From contig CBCPMW010000014.1 of assembly GCA_965120375.1 (NCBI GenBank), positions 103,263-167,262 on the forward strand: a stretch of DNA of 64,000 nucleotides, written 5' to 3'. This document shows, one piece after another, positions 8,281 to 17,945 of the stretch. Under the pieces are notes generated by a model. The model was not told where the DNA came from and did not search any database. It worked only from the letters and a program-made list of their open reading frames with translations. The stretch is from CASPLG01 sp965120375. GTDB taxonomy: Bacteria > Bacillota > Clostridia > Oscillospirales > Acutalibacteraceae. A program made the translations under genes and the position numbers. Position 1 is the stretch's first letter. Each line of letters starts with the position of its first letter.

Positions 8281-9678
8281 GTGGAAGATAAAAAAATTTT
8301 AGAAACAACTGAAAAAACAGACGAAGTAGAGAAAAAGGTGGTTAAATGTCTGGGGGGAAACAAGGCTAGGTACGGTAATTTGATTAAACGTTTGGAAATA
8401 TTAGCTGGAAAAGAGAGATACTTTGAGTATTTGTGTAGTTTGAGAGACGTTTTCGGTGAGATAGTTTGGGGTTTTCTCCTTTTGAGGAGTATGAGTAATA
8501 TAATTTCAGTTTTGAATTTAAGAGTAAGTGCATTTGCAAATTTAGACAAAAAAGCATTTGGAGGTTGGCTGGCTAAAAATACGAAACTTGCAAAAAGTAA
8601 AACAGTTGACCCAGGAAGGCTCCCTCAAAATGCTTTGATGGGTAAAATATATACAAAGCTTAACAAAAAAGATGGATTTGAAGATTTTTTTCCAGAAGAC
8701 AAAGAAATAAATTCTAGTGATATCAAGTCGAGAAAAGAGCTTAATAAAGAGTTTGATGAATTATTGGGATTCCTGGAAGGCTATCAAAACTCTAGACATG
8801 GAACAAAAACGGCAGTAAAGATCCGTAAAGAGTTTATAGGTAAATTAATTGATGTTTTGGAACGTGGAGAGGCTCTTTCTAAAGAGAAGATTGTTAAAAA
8901 AAGTTCACTCGAGCAGGTGAATGCTGATAAGGATCAAAAAAGTTTTGTTGATGATGTAAAAAATTTCTTTTCTAACCTTAACCCTCTTAAAAAGAAGGGC
9001 GCCGTGGAAAAGAAGGGTTCACTCGGGCAGGTGACTGTTGATAAGGATCAACAAAACGTTATTAGTAGATTGAAACATACCATTCTTGGATCTGACTTTT
9101 TTGGAAAAGAGGGAGATGTGGAAAAGGTCTGCAAGCTGTTAGAAAAAGTAAAAAACGGTATCTACGAGGAAGAGTTAAAGCATGCTATTAAAGAAGTTTG
9201 TGCGGGAGAGAGTACAAAAATATATTTCGGGAACAAAGATTTCTATTCGACTCATTGGATAGCTTTGCAGCAATTTGGAAGCGGAAAGCTCAGTCTTGAA
9301 ACTTTAATGAAGGTATTTTCGAATGAAGATCTAAAAGAGGTAAAGAAGGACGGCTATATTAATTTGGCAGATGGCTTGTATGGTACCTGTTTTAGACTAC
9401 GTAACAATGGACCGGTTCCAGTTCTAATTAGGAAAGAAATAACGGTTATAGAAGTTTTGGATAAAGAAGTTCTGGGGAGATATCTTAAATTTGAATTTGC
9501 AAAGGAATATAAGTGCGGTCTAATCAGAATCAAAAGGATTGAGAAAGGAAAGATGTTAAAAATTATTAGTAAAATTGCTAAAGGAAATCCTTTAGGTAAG
9601 GAAGTCGGTAGTATTAGCAAATCTGATTTTGGAGCGCTTGTTAACGTTAGTGGAGGTGGATTGACTATAACATTTTAA
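8281..9678 (+). CDS. Unknown 465-residue protein, probably lineage-specific
   Basis: I do not recognise this protein. It is Lys/Glu-rich and mostly helical by composition, with one hydrophobic patch (about residues 60-80) that is too mixed for a clear membrane helix, and it has no signal peptide. A short internal duplication gives two S-L-x-Q-V-x-x-D-K-D-Q blocks about 38 residues apart (see repeat). The C-terminal ~150 residues are beta-richer and end in a Gly-rich strand. The GTG start follows AAAGGGGTG at good spacing. It has its own promoter and lies in the gap between tRNA-Arg and nusA, next to another unknown protein. Both have a similar early segment with a (D/E)IV...LL/LF core, so distant paralogy is possible. 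A host-directed effector is conceivable but unsupported. Confidence 0.6.
   Translation: MEDKKILETTEKTDEVEKKVVKCLGGNKARYGNLIKRLEILAGKERYFEYLCSLRDVFGEIVWGFLLLRSMSNIISVLNLRVSAFANLDKKAFGGWLAKNTKLAKSKTVDPGRLPQNALMGKIYTKLNKKDGFEDFFPEDKEINSSDIKSRKELNKEFDELLGFLEGYQNSRHGTKTAVKIRKEFIGKLIDVLERGEALSKEKIVKKSSLEQVNADKDQKSFVDDVKNFFSNLNPLKKKGAVEKKGSLGQVTVDKDQQNVISRLKHTILGSDFFGKEGDVEKVCKLLEKVKNGIYEEELKHAIKEVCAGESTKIYFGNKDFYSTHWIALQQFGSGKLSLETLMKVFSNEDLKEVKKDGYINLADGLYGTCFRLRNNGPVPVLIRKEITVIEVLDKEVLGRYLKFEFAKEYKCGLIRIKRIEKGKMLKIISKIAKGNPLGKEVGSISKSDFGALVNVSGGGLTITF
8904..9051 (+). repeat. Internal 34-bp near-direct repeat pair within the 465-aa gene
   Basis: Positions 8904-8937 and 9018-9051 match at 31 of 34 bases, beginning TTCACTCG and ending GATAAGGATCAA. 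The repeat is in frame and encodes the duplicated S-L-x-Q-V-x-x-D-K-D-Q block, so it arose by recent internal duplication. Confidence 0.8.
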
Positions 9679-9709
9679 AATATTTTATATATATCATACA
9701 AAAATATGC

Positions 9710-9738
9710 TTGACTAATATAAAAAATTAGCATATTGT
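9710..9738 (+). promoter_or_regulatory. Sigma-70-type promoter of the 487-aa unknown gene
   Basis: TTGACT (9710-9715), a 17-nt spacer and TATTGT (9733-9738). Transcription would give a leader of about 140 nt before the start codon, long enough for a regulatory structure, although no known riboswitch motif is recognised. Confidence 0.6.
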
Positions 9739-9885
9739 GTCCCTATAACTAGGTGATTAGTGTAAGGGTTTGTAAGGTGTTGCTCTGAATCTTGAGAGTT
9801 TTTGTGAAACTGAGCAGGCTTTGGAGCACGTGTGTATATTAGATTTTAGGAGAGATTGTTTTAGACTAAAAGAGAAGGGGGTTGT

Positions 9886-11349
9886 TTGAATATGACTAAT
9901 TCAACGTACAAAAAGGTGTCGAAATTTGTTGAAGATATCATTAAATCTTGTAACAATTCTTTGAATAAATCTAAAGATGACATAGGGATGCTCCAAGGGG
10001 CTTCCGAGCAGATGCAAGACATAGTATATGCGCTATTTTATTTAAAGAAGATGGAAGTTTTCAAAAACAAAGAAGCAAAAACTTTTAGCGATGCATTTTT
10101 AAAGAATGTTATGGGGAATAGTAGCATTGGGGATTTTGTTGAAAAATTAGATGAAAAATCACCTAAAGTTGGCAATAAAGTAACGCTGGGAAGCAGTTCA
10201 GTACTTGGGACTCTCGGAAGAAGTTGTTCAGAATTTGCAACACGTTTAGGTGAACTGCGAGATGCAATTGAAAGCTATAAACAAACTGAAGGTAGTAATA
10301 ATGAGGAAAAGTCTAAAGGAGTTCTGGAGCAAGAATTAAAAAGAGTTGAAGATATGGACAAAAATCACAATACAATTCTGGATCAATTGGATTACATGAT
10401 TGAAAAGCTACAAAGTTCGAAGGAAGAACTTGGTAAAAAATTAGGTAAAGTTTTCCATTTGTACAAAAGTAACATAGTTGAAATAAAATCTGATTTGGAC
10501 GAAGAACTAGAAGAATTAGAAACTAAGCTTGGGACTTCTATTGATAGAGAAGGAGAACGCGAAGAACGTGAAGCGATTAAAAATCTTAATCTTGATAGAA
10601 AAGGTGACACAAAACTTGTCACCCTCTTGAAGAGAGAATACTGTGAAGCGGACAATATTAAACTTTTCAGACAAATTGGTAAACACCCTGTTTCATGGCC
10701 AATGCTTAAGAAAACTAGGGCAAAGATGAAAACAGCTGTTACTAAACTTAGGAAGGAACTAGAAGCAAAACAGTGTCTTAGTTTAGATGATTTAAGGTTC
10801 TCGTTGAGAAAACTGGTAGTGGTTGACAAAATACTAAGGTTCATGGGAGATGTAGAAAAAATTGAAAAAAATAAAAAATCAATACCTGAACTTGATAAAT
10901 ATCAAAAAATGTGGAGAAAATATATGGATAGTGTTGCAAAAGTCTTAAAGAAAAATGAAATTGCTGCTGACAAGTACTTCATGGAGAAAGCATCCAGTAA
11001 TGTAAGTAGCAAACTTAAGTGGGGTAAAAAAATGGCAATTGGAGTAACACATGAGTCGTTCAAATTAGGTTCATTTTTGATGAGATTTAAACCAAAGGCT
11101 AGAGTTTCAGATATGATCAAGGATTTGTTTGTTGAAGGTGGAAAAATAAAAAGTATAACTTTTAAAGCTTGTAAGAGAGTTAGCTTAGGAAGCAGTGTAG
11201 CAGACACGGGACGGACTTTAAAGAAGAATGAGGTTATTACAGTCGTTTCGGGGGATGACGATGAGCTTGGCAGTGAGTTTATAGGAACAAGTGTGTTGCA
11301 GTCAATAGGCAATGCAGCTTTAACGTCGATTTTTAAAGGTGTAAAATAA
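9886..11349 (+). CDS. Unknown 487-residue coiled-coil-rich protein
   Basis: No family is recognised. The protein is highly charged with long Glu/Lys-rich helices: about 140-200 is coiled-coil-like, and heptads continue to about 330. It lacks a signal peptide or membrane segment. The C-terminal 90 residues are more ordered (repeated LGSSV-like strands). TTG 9886 (AAGGGGG 5 nt upstream) and ATG 9892 are both possible starts. It has its own promoter and terminator, so it is monocistronic. Together with the preceding unknown gene it occupies the place upstream of nusA where rimP normally sits, but it shows no resemblance to RimP. Confidence 0.6.
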   Translation: MNMTNSTYKKVSKFVEDIIKSCNNSLNKSKDDIGMLQGASEQMQDIVYALFYLKKMEVFKNKEAKTFSDAFLKNVMGNSSIGDFVEKLDEKSPKVGNKVTLGSSSVLGTLGRSCSEFATRLGELRDAIESYKQTEGSNNEEKSKGVLEQELKRVEDMDKNHNTILDQLDYMIEKLQSSKEELGKKLGKVFHLYKSNIVEIKSDLDEELEELETKLGTSIDREGEREEREAIKNLNLDRKGDTKLVTLLKREYCEADNIKLFRQIGKHPVSWPMLKKTRAKMKTAVTKLRKELEAKQCLSLDDLRFSLRKLVVVDKILRFMGDVEKIEKNKKSIPELDKYQKMWRKYMDSVAKVLKKNEIAADKYFMEKASSNVSSKLKWGKKMAIGVTHESFKLGSFLMRFKPKARVSDMIKDLFVEGGKIKSITFKACKRVSLGSSVADTGRTLKKNEVITVVSGDDDELGSEFIGTSVLQSIGNAALTSIFKGVK

Positions 11350-11386
11350 GAATAATATTTTTATGATATTTTGTAAGAAATTATGA

Positions 11387-11423
11387 GATTATGCACTAAT
11401 AAAGTGTATAATCTATTATTTTT
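11387..11423 (+). terminator. Rho-independent terminator
   Basis: GATTATGCACT (11387-11397) pairs with AGTGTATAATC (11403-11413) over 11 bp with one G-U and a 5-nt loop, then TATTATTTTT. It separates the unknown gene from the nusA operon. Confidence 0.8.
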
Positions 11424-11569
11424 ACATTTTATTTGGATTTTAAATTTAAATATTTTATATAAAAATGGCTGTGAGATGCATGAAACACGTGACTTTATTG
11501 ACAAGATATGTTATATTATACTTAGCTGCAGAGTTAGTTTGCCAGAAAAGTTTTTTAGGGAGATGTTGT

Positions 11570-12604
11570 ATGAGCAAAGAAATATTTGAAGCTCTTCGTT
11601 TGTTAGAGGCGGAACGGTCTATACCGATGGATTTTATGATGGAAAAAATACAAAAGGCAATTGTAACGGCATGTAAGAATAGTTATGATGGAAATGAAGA
11701 AGCTATAATAAACATCAATGAAGAAGAGGGAAAGTTCGAAGTTAGCCTCATGAAAGAAGTTGTAGATGAGGTAGAAGTTAAAGGCAGACAGATATCACTT
11801 TCTGAGGCAAGGAAAATTGATCCGGAAGTTTCGGTTGGCGAAAAAGTTGCTTTCAAATTAGATACAAGGGATTTCGGAAGAATAGCAGCTCAAACAGCTA
11901 GAAATATAATAAGACAGGGAATTAGAGACGGAGAAAAGAGTCAGATTGCCCAGGAATTCCAGGATAAACAAGGTCAAATAGTTAGCGCTGTAGTGGAAAG
12001 GATTGATCCTGTGAATGGTGCTTTAACACTAAGGATCGGTAAGGCTGAGTCGATGCTCCCTGCAAGCGAAAGAATCGGAATTAGTGAAGTAAGAGAAGGT
12101 GATCGGATAAAAGTTTATGTTGTTGAAGTTAAAGAAGCAGATAAAGGTCCAAGAGTTATGATTTCTAGAAGTAATCCGGATTTTATAAGAAAACTTTTCG
12201 AGATGGAAGTTCCGGAGCTAGTTAATGGAGAAGTAGAAATAAGGTCCATATCTCGGGAAGCAGGGTCTAGGGCCAAGATAGCGGTATCAAGTATTGATGA
12301 TAACATAGACCCTATAGGGGCGTGTATAGGTAATCACGGAGCTAGAGTAAATATAGTTGTTGATGAACTCGGCGGAGAAAAAATTGATATAGTAAGATAT
12401 AGCGATAAACCAGAAGAATTTATTAGAGACTCACTTTTACCGGCAAAAGTGATAGGGGTTAATGTGACTTCAAATGAAAATAGAGAGTGTACTGTTTTAG
12501 TGCCGAGTGGACAGCTTTCGCTTGCGATAGGGAACAAAGGACAAAATGTTCGTTTGGCAGCACGTCTGACGGGTTGGAAGATTGATATAAAAGCTGAAAG
12601 TTAA
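11570..12604 (+). CDS. nusA: Transcription termination/antitermination factor NusA
   Basis: The 344-residue protein has the NusA N-terminal RNA-polymerase-binding domain, an S1 domain (GQIVSAVVERIDP onward, about 130-200) and two KH domains, the last ending GNKGQNVRLAARLTGW. It lacks the C-terminal acidic repeats found in Proteobacteria, as is normal for Firmicutes. The ATG at 11570 is chosen because AGGGAG lies 7 nt upstream and MSKEIFEAL is the usual N-terminus. It is the first gene of a translation/transcription operon. In most Clostridia rimP precedes nusA; here it is absent, and a terminated unknown gene stands directly upstream. Confidence 0.95.
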   Translation: MSKEIFEALRLLEAERSIPMDFMMEKIQKAIVTACKNSYDGNEEAIININEEEGKFEVSLMKEVVDEVEVKGRQISLSEARKIDPEVSVGEKVAFKLDTRDFGRIAAQTARNIIRQGIRDGEKSQIAQEFQDKQGQIVSAVVERIDPVNGALTLRIGKAESMLPASERIGISEVREGDRIKVYVVEVKEADKGPRVMISRSNPDFIRKLFEMEVPELVNGEVEIRSISREAGSRAKIAVSSIDDNIDPIGACIGNHGARVNIVVDELGGEKIDIVRYSDKPEEFIRDSLLPAKVIGVNVTSNENRECTVLVPSGQLSLAIGNKGQNVRLAARLTGWKIDIKAES

Positions 12605-12640
12605 GTTTTTTGTTTTTTGTAGACTAAGGTTGGTGTTTTA

Positions 12641-12922
12641 GTGAAGAATAGAGTACTTTTGCTAAGAAAATGTGTGGGATGCGGCGAGAGAAAAACAAAA
12701 GATAATCTTATAAGGGTAGTAAAATCCGTTAGCAGCGAAAACGAAGTGGAAATATTCGTTTGTAAAAAAAATGCTCAAGGGAGAGGGGCCTACCTTTGCA
12801 AAGATAAAGAGTGTTTTAAGAAAGCTAAAAAAAACAGAAGATTAGAAAAATCTTTTTCATGTCGAGTTGAGTCTAGTGTTTATGATGACCTTGAACGGAT
12901 GGTGAATGTTTCTGCAAAATAG
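12641..12922 (+). CDS. ylxR: YlxR/RnpM family RNA-binding protein
   Basis: This 93-residue DUF448 protein has the family signature RKCVGCGERKTKDNLIRVV near the N-terminus and the GRGAYLC motif in the middle. In Bacillus the family binds RNase P RNA and modulates it. It starts with GTG 36 bp after nusA and overlaps the next gene, as in the canonical nusA-ylxR-ylxQ-infB order. Confidence 0.92.
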   Translation: MKNRVLLLRKCVGCGERKTKDNLIRVVKSVSSENEVEIFVCKKNAQGRGAYLCKDKECFKKAKKNRRLEKSFSCRVESSVYDDLERMVNVSAK

Positions 12923-13223
12923 ATGTGGATCTTTTTTAGGTATTATAGTAAAATCTGGGAATATGGTGTTTGGTAGTAAATGTGTAAAGGAAGATTTGAA
13001 AAGACGTAGGATAAAGCTTATTTTATTGGCTTCGGATTTGTCAGATAAATCTAAATGTAGTATTGTTTTGTCTGCGGAAAAAGAGAAAACTGAATGCATA
13101 CAACTAGAATTTAAAATGGGAGATATAGGTAGCTTCGTTGGAAGAAGTACAGGGGTTCTTGGTATAAAAAATTCAGAAATGGCGCTCAAGTTTAAAAAAA
13201 TTTTAGAAGAGAGTCAATTCTAG
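12906..13223 (+). CDS. ylxQ: L7Ae-family ribosomal-like protein (YlxQ)
   Basis: This 105-residue protein of the L7Ae/L30e/Gadd45 fold binds kink-turn RNA. The core is recognisable: GIIVKSGNMVFGSKCV, KLILLASDLSD and the closing GRSTGVLGIKN. It overlaps ylxR by 17 bp and precedes infB by 15 bp, so it is translationally coupled in the operon. Function in bacteria is poorly known. Confidence 0.88.
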   Translation: MFLQNRCGSFLGIIVKSGNMVFGSKCVKEDLKRRRIKLILLASDLSDKSKCSIVLSAEKEKTECIQLEFKMGDIGSFVGRSTGVLGIKNSEMALKFKKILEESQF

Positions 13224-13238
13224 GGAGGAATAAACAAT

Positions 13239-15617
13239 ATGATAAAATATAGAGTTTACGAAGCTGCAAAAGATCTTGGAGTTGCAAGCAAGGATATAAT
13301 AGCGGTGATACGCGAATATTTAGGTAGCGAAAAAAAGCACATGACCGCTCTTGAAGAAAAGGAATTAGATTTGATTTTGGATTACTATACCCAGAATAAT
13401 CAGATTGAAGATTTAGACAAATATTTTGCAAGTAGATCCCCGAATTTTGTTGTTGATGAAACTAAAGTGCCGGGAAAAACTGAGGAGAAATCCGAAAATA
13501 AATCTGAGGATAGAACTGAAAAGAAATTAGTTGCAGACAAAATGAAGCCCAAAGTGCAACCGAGGAACAAAGAAAAAATAGTAAAAATACAGACAGGTGG
13601 CCGCATTGAGAAAAATAATGTTGTGTTTTCTGGATCACAAGAAAACCAGTCTCAAAACCGCGTAATTAATACAAGAACGGTAAGCGTAGATATAGAGAAA
13701 TATAATGAAAAATACGATAAAATGGCGGCTGAAAAAGTTCAGACCGATAATATGGTAAGAAAACAAAAAATAAATCAAAAATCTCAAAAGAAAGGTAAGC
13801 CAAAAAATTCTAGGAAAGAAACAGAAGCAGAAAGGCTAAAGAGGATAGAGTTAGAACGCAAAACTCGTCCACTAACAGTTTCGCTCCCGGAACAGATTAC
13901 AATCAGTGAGCTTGCATCCAAATTAAAGGCGACGGCATCAGAAGTTATAAAAAAATTAATGCTTATGGGAATGATGGTTTCTATAAATGATCTTGTCGAT
14001 TTCGATACAGCTAGTTTGGTTGCTATGGAATTTCACGCTAAAGTTGAAAAAGAAGTGGTTGTTACTATAGAAGATAAAATTATAGATGATAGTGTGGACG
14101 ACGAAAAGGATCTTATTCCAAGGGCTCCTGTAGTAGTTGTAATGGGACACGTCGATCACGGTAAGACTTCTCTTTTAGATACTATAAGAAATTCGAATGT
14201 TATATCTACAGAAGCCGGAGGAATAACTCAACATATAGGTGCGTACAGAGTAAAAATACACGATCGTGATATTACGTTTTTAGATACTCCGGGACATGAG
14301 GCGTTTACAACTATGCGTGCTAGAGGAGCTCAAGTAACAGATATAGCGATTTTGGTTGTAGCTGCCGACGACGGTATAATGCCACAAACTGTAGAAGCAA
14401 TAAATCATGCTAAAGATGCCGGGGTTTCTATAGTAGTTGCGATGAATAAAATGGATAAGCCGGAGGCGAACCCAGAAAAAGTTAAGCAGCAGCTAACAGA
14501 GCATAATATTCTTCCAGAAGAATGGGGAGGAGATGTTCCGTGTATTCCTGTTTCTGCAAAAAATAAACAGGGAATAGAAGAGCTTCTTGAAATGCTACTT
14601 TTAGTTGCGGATATGAAAGAGTTGAAAGCAAATCCAAATAGACCGGCACGCGGAACAATTATAGAATCAAGGCTAGATAAGGGTCGTGGTCCTATTGCAA
14701 CTGTATTGATACAAAATGGGACTCTCAAAGTCGGAGACGTAGTTGTTGCAGGAGTTGCTGTAGGACGCGTTCGAACAATGACAAATGACCTAGGTTGCAG
14801 AGTAAAAGAAGCCGGCCCATCTTTCCCGGTAGAAATAACAGGGCTCGATGGCGTGCCTTCGGGAGGAGATCTATTCGATGTTGTTTCTGATGAAAAACTC
14901 GCAAAACAGCTTACACAGCAACGAAAAAATAAGCAAAAAGAAGATAAATTCGGTAGTCAAGCTAAAGTTACATTAGACAATTTGTTCGATCATATGAAAA
15001 TCGGGGATGTGAAGGAGCTAAAGGTCGTTGTGAAAGCTGATGTTCAAGGGTCAGTTGAAGCTGTCAGCCAATCGCTTGAACGTTTGGAGATCGAGGAAGT
15101 AAGAGTTAAAGTTATACATGGAGCAGTAGGCGCAATAAATGAGTCCGATGTTATGTTAGCTCAAGCTTCAAATGCTATAATAGTGGGTTTTAATGTCAGG
15201 CCCGATGCTACGGCCGCCGAAAATGCCGAGCGGAGCGGCGTAGATATCAGACTCTACAGGGTCATATACGACTGTATAGAAGAAATAAGTTTGGCAATGA
15301 AAGGAATGCTTGAGCCAAGCTTTAAGGAGGTTTCGCTTGGGCAAGCTGAATGTCGGCAAGTTTACAAACTCTCAAATGCTGGGACTATATCTGGAAGTTA
15401 TGTTGTATCCGGTAAAATTCTTAGAAATGCAAAAGTAAGGGTAGTGCGCGACGGGATAGTTGTAGCTGAGGATAAAGTTCAGTCACTAAAAAGATTTAAA
15501 GATGATGTAAGAGAAGTTATGCATGGATACGAGTGTGGAATAGGTTTAGAATATTTTAACGATATAAAAGAAGGAGATGTTTTTGAAGTTTTTCAGATGG
15601 AAGAATGTAAAGATTAG
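13239..15617 (+). CDS. infB: Translation initiation factor IF-2
   Basis: The 792-residue GTPase places initiator tRNA on the ribosome. The N-terminal region (1-220) holds the IF-2N domain and a charged, low-complexity linker. The G domain starts near residue 300 with GHVDHGKTS, followed by DTPGHEAF, NKMDKP and the SAK motif. Domains II-IV complete the C-terminus, including the EVRxxxHGYECGIGLE-type end that binds fMet-tRNA. GGGAGG precedes the ATG. Normal length, intact. Confidence 0.97.
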   Translation: MIKYRVYEAAKDLGVASKDIIAVIREYLGSEKKHMTALEEKELDLILDYYTQNNQIEDLDKYFASRSPNFVVDETKVPGKTEEKSENKSEDRTEKKLVADKMKPKVQPRNKEKIVKIQTGGRIEKNNVVFSGSQENQSQNRVINTRTVSVDIEKYNEKYDKMAAEKVQTDNMVRKQKINQKSQKKGKPKNSRKETEAERLKRIELERKTRPLTVSLPEQITISELASKLKATASEVIKKLMLMGMMVSINDLVDFDTASLVAMEFHAKVEKEVVVTIEDKIIDDSVDDEKDLIPRAPVVVVMGHVDHGKTSLLDTIRNSNVISTEAGGITQHIGAYRVKIHDRDITFLDTPGHEAFTTMRARGAQVTDIAILVVAADDGIMPQTVEAINHAKDAGVSIVVAMNKMDKPEANPEKVKQQLTEHNILPEEWGGDVPCIPVSAKNKQGIEELLEMLLLVADMKELKANPNRPARGTIIESRLDKGRGPIATVLIQNGTLKVGDVVVAGVAVGRVRTMTNDLGCRVKEAGPSFPVEITGLDGVPSGGDLFDVVSDEKLAKQLTQQRKNKQKEDKFGSQAKVTLDNLFDHMKIGDVKELKVVVKADVQGSVEAVSQSLERLEIEEVRVKVIHGAVGAINESDVMLAQASNAIIVGFNVRPDATAAENAERSGVDIRLYRVIYDCIEEISLAMKGMLEPSFKEVSLGQAECRQVYKLSNAGTISGSYVVSGKILRNAKVRVVRDGIVVAEDKVQSLKRFKDDVREVMHGYECGIGLEYFNDIKEGDVFEVFQMEECKD

Positions 15618-15647
15618 TTCAGGATTGTTTATAAGGAGGGAGACAGT

Positions 15648-15995
15648 ATGCCGACACATAGAATGCAACATACGTTCGAAAATATAAAAAGGGAAATTGT
15701 AGCGATAGTTAGACAGTTAAATGATCCAAGAGTCAGTAATAATTTTATTGACCTAATAAAAATTGATATTTCTAGGGATATGTCTCTTTGTAGTGTGTAT
15801 GTTAGTTCTATACACGGGATAGAAAAAACGAATGAGGCTGTTTCCGGTTTAAAATGTGCCGTGCCGTACATAAAAAAGGAGTTAGGTCTTCGCCTTAGGC
15901 TGCGTTTTATACCAAATTTAAGATTTATAGCGACGGATTCTGTTGAGTATGGTGTAAATATGATGGAGAAAATTAATAATTTGATTTCTACATAG
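15648..15995 (+). CDS. rbfA: Ribosome-binding factor A
   Basis: The 115-residue KH-like protein assists 30S maturation around the 16S 5' helix. Family features: an N-terminal HRMQHTFENIKREI-like helix, NDPRVSNNFIDL and the RLRFIPNLRFIATDS strand. It starts 30 bp after infB with AAGGAGG and is followed 12 bp later by nrnA. Confidence 0.94.
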   Translation: MPTHRMQHTFENIKREIVAIVRQLNDPRVSNNFIDLIKIDISRDMSLCSVYVSSIHGIEKTNEAVSGLKCAVPYIKKELGLRLRLRFIPNLRFIATDSVEYGVNMMEKINNLIST

Positions 15996-16007
15996 GATGA
16001 TTCTAAT

Positions 16008-16955
16008 ATGGAAACATTATCAAATATATCCAAAGTAATCAAAAGTGAAAATAATTTTTGTATTGTCACACACAAATATCCTGACGGAGATGCAATAGGT
16101 TCCGCTTACGCTTTGTGTCGGATTTTACAAAGTATAGGGAAAAAGTCAAAAGTTTTAATTGATAAAGTTTCCGAAAAATATGATTTCATAAAAGGATATA
16201 TAAAGGTAGAAGATTTTGAAACTAAATTTGTAATAAGTGTGGATTTGGCTGAAATTGACCAGTTACCGGAAAATTGTCTTAGTTATAGAAACAAAATAGA
16301 TTTAAGTATTGATCACCATATGAGTAATAAAAATTTTGCAAAATTGAATTTTGTGGATGATAAAGCTGCTGCAGCGTCCGAGATCATATATAGGCTTATA
16401 AATGTGATGGATTATGATATAGATAAGAAAACGGGAGAATGTTTATACATTGGAATCTCAACAGATACAGGTTGTTTTAAGTATTCAAATGTGACAGCTG
16501 AAACACATAAGATAGCTGCAAATTTGATAGAAAAGGGGATAAATGTTTCAAGAATTAATAAAATATTTTTTGATACAAAGAGAAAAGAGTTTTTAAAACT
16601 AGAGTCAATGATATACGGTTCCATTGAATATTTTTTTGATGGAAAATGCGCAGTCGTGTGTATAACTCAAGAAATGATGGAAAATGCTGGAGTTTTAGAG
16701 AATGAACTTGAAGGAGTTACGTCTATTCCTAGAAGAGTTGAAGGTGTGGAAATTGGTGTAACGATACGAGAAAAATCTGATGAGATGTATAAAGTATCGG
16801 TTCGCACAACCGAAAAGATAAATGCCTCTGAAATATGTGAAAAGTTTAAAGGAGGAGGACACTTTTGTGCGGCCGGTTTCTCATATGAAGGGAACTTAGG
16901 ACAACTAAAATTAGAAATACTAGAATTTATAGAAAAGAAGCTAAAAAATGAGTAA
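16008..16955 (+). CDS. nrnA: DHH/DHHA1 phosphoesterase (nanoRNase/pAp phosphatase NrnA)
   Basis: This is a 315-residue DHH-family enzyme that degrades short RNA oligonucleotides and 3'-phosphoadenosine 5'-phosphate. Metal-binding motifs are present: PDGDAIGS, SVDLAE, SIDHHMSN and DTGCFKYSN. The C-terminal DHHA1 domain ends in GGGHFCAAGF, the substrate-binding motif. It occupies its usual position between rbfA and truB and overlaps truB by 8 bp (ATGAGTAA). Confidence 0.92.
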   Translation: METLSNISKVIKSENNFCIVTHKYPDGDAIGSAYALCRILQSIGKKSKVLIDKVSEKYDFIKGYIKVEDFETKFVISVDLAEIDQLPENCLSYRNKIDLSIDHHMSNKNFAKLNFVDDKAAAASEIIYRLINVMDYDIDKKTGECLYIGISTDTGCFKYSNVTAETHKIAANLIEKGINVSRINKIFFDTKRKEFLKLESMIYGSIEYFFDGKCAVVCITQEMMENAGVLENELEGVTSIPRRVEGVEIGVTIREKSDEMYKVSVRTTEKINASEICEKFKGGGHFCAAGFSYEGNLGQLKLEILEFIEKKLKNE

Positions 16956-17856
16956 TATTGACGGAATATTAGTTATAGATAAGCCTGAAAAAATTACTTC
17001 CTTTAAAGTAGTTTATGAGATAAAAAAATATCTAAATATAAAAAAAGTCGGCCATATGGGTACTTTGGACCCTATGGCAAATGGTGTTTTACCGATTATG
17101 TTAGGTAGAGCTACAAAAGCGCTAGATTTAATTAAAAACAGTGAAAAAAAGTACGTAGCAAAAATAAAATTTGGAATTTCAACTGATACTCAGGATATTA
17201 CCGGGAAAATAATAAAAAAAAGCAAAGGAATCGTAAAATATTCGGATTTATGTGAAGCCTTAACCGAATTTACCGGTGAAATTTTCCAAGTTCCACCTAT
17301 GTATTCAGCTTTAAAGAAAAATGGGAAAAAACTATATGAACTTGCCAGAAAAGGGCAAACTATACATAGAGAAAAAAGAAAAGTGAAGATAGATGAAATT
17401 GAAATTCTTGATTTTAATACAAAAAATCAAGAAGCTACGATTAAAGTCTCTTGCCTCAAAGGAACATATATTAGAACTCTTTGTTCAGATATTGGAGATA
17501 AACTTAAAGTAGGAGCAGCAATGAGCGAACTTAGAAGAATACACTCTAACGGATTTAGTATAGATGGAAGTTTGAGTTTAGACCAAGCTTTGAAAGATAT
17601 TAAAGACGGTTCAATTTTTCAGAAAATTATAAAAGTTGAATCTTTGTTTATGGAATATCCTAAAATAGAAATTAGTCAGAAACAGTGTATTAGGTTTAAA
17701 AGCGGTGCAAGCCTCTATCTCAGTAGATTAGGGGAAAACAATATTTTCGTAGACAAACAAAAATACAGGCTGTATAGCGAGGGTGATTTTATTGGATTAG
17801 GTGAAGTTAATTTAACTAGAGGTGAAATGTCGGTTTTTAAATTATTTAAAGTCTAA
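16948..17856 (+). CDS. truB: tRNA pseudouridine-55 synthase
   Basis: The 302-residue enzyme isomerises U55 in the T-loop of tRNAs. The motif GHMGTLDPMANGVLP holds the catalytic Asp, and KKYVAKIKFG, YSALKKNGKKLYELAR and GTYIRTLCSDIG follow as in the family. It overlaps nrnA by 8 bp. The usual next genes (ribF, rpsO) are not here; the operon ends in an AT-rich gap. Confidence 0.96.
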   Translation: MSNIDGILVIDKPEKITSFKVVYEIKKYLNIKKVGHMGTLDPMANGVLPIMLGRATKALDLIKNSEKKYVAKIKFGISTDTQDITGKIIKKSKGIVKYSDLCEALTEFTGEIFQVPPMYSALKKNGKKLYELARKGQTIHREKRKVKIDEIEILDFNTKNQEATIKVSCLKGTYIRTLCSDIGDKLKVGAAMSELRRIHSNGFSIDGSLSLDQALKDIKDGSIFQKIIKVESLFMEYPKIEISQKQCIRFKSGASLYLSRLGENNIFVDKQKYRLYSEGDFIGLGEVNLTRGEMSVFKLFKV

Positions 17857-17945
17857 AAATTAAAATAGAAAACAAATTAAACGTGCAAACTTTTTTTAGG
17901 TTTTACCAAATTTTGTAGTATTTAAAAAGTAAAAAAAGACAAAGA

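Noticed and set aside
9720..9885. Shared leader RNA between the 487-aa gene and the ATP/ADP carrier
   Set aside because: Both leaders are long, but by eye only very short, scattered words match and no common stem is evident.
13956..14159. Small minus-strand frame within infB
   Set aside because: It lies opposite the conserved infB G domain.
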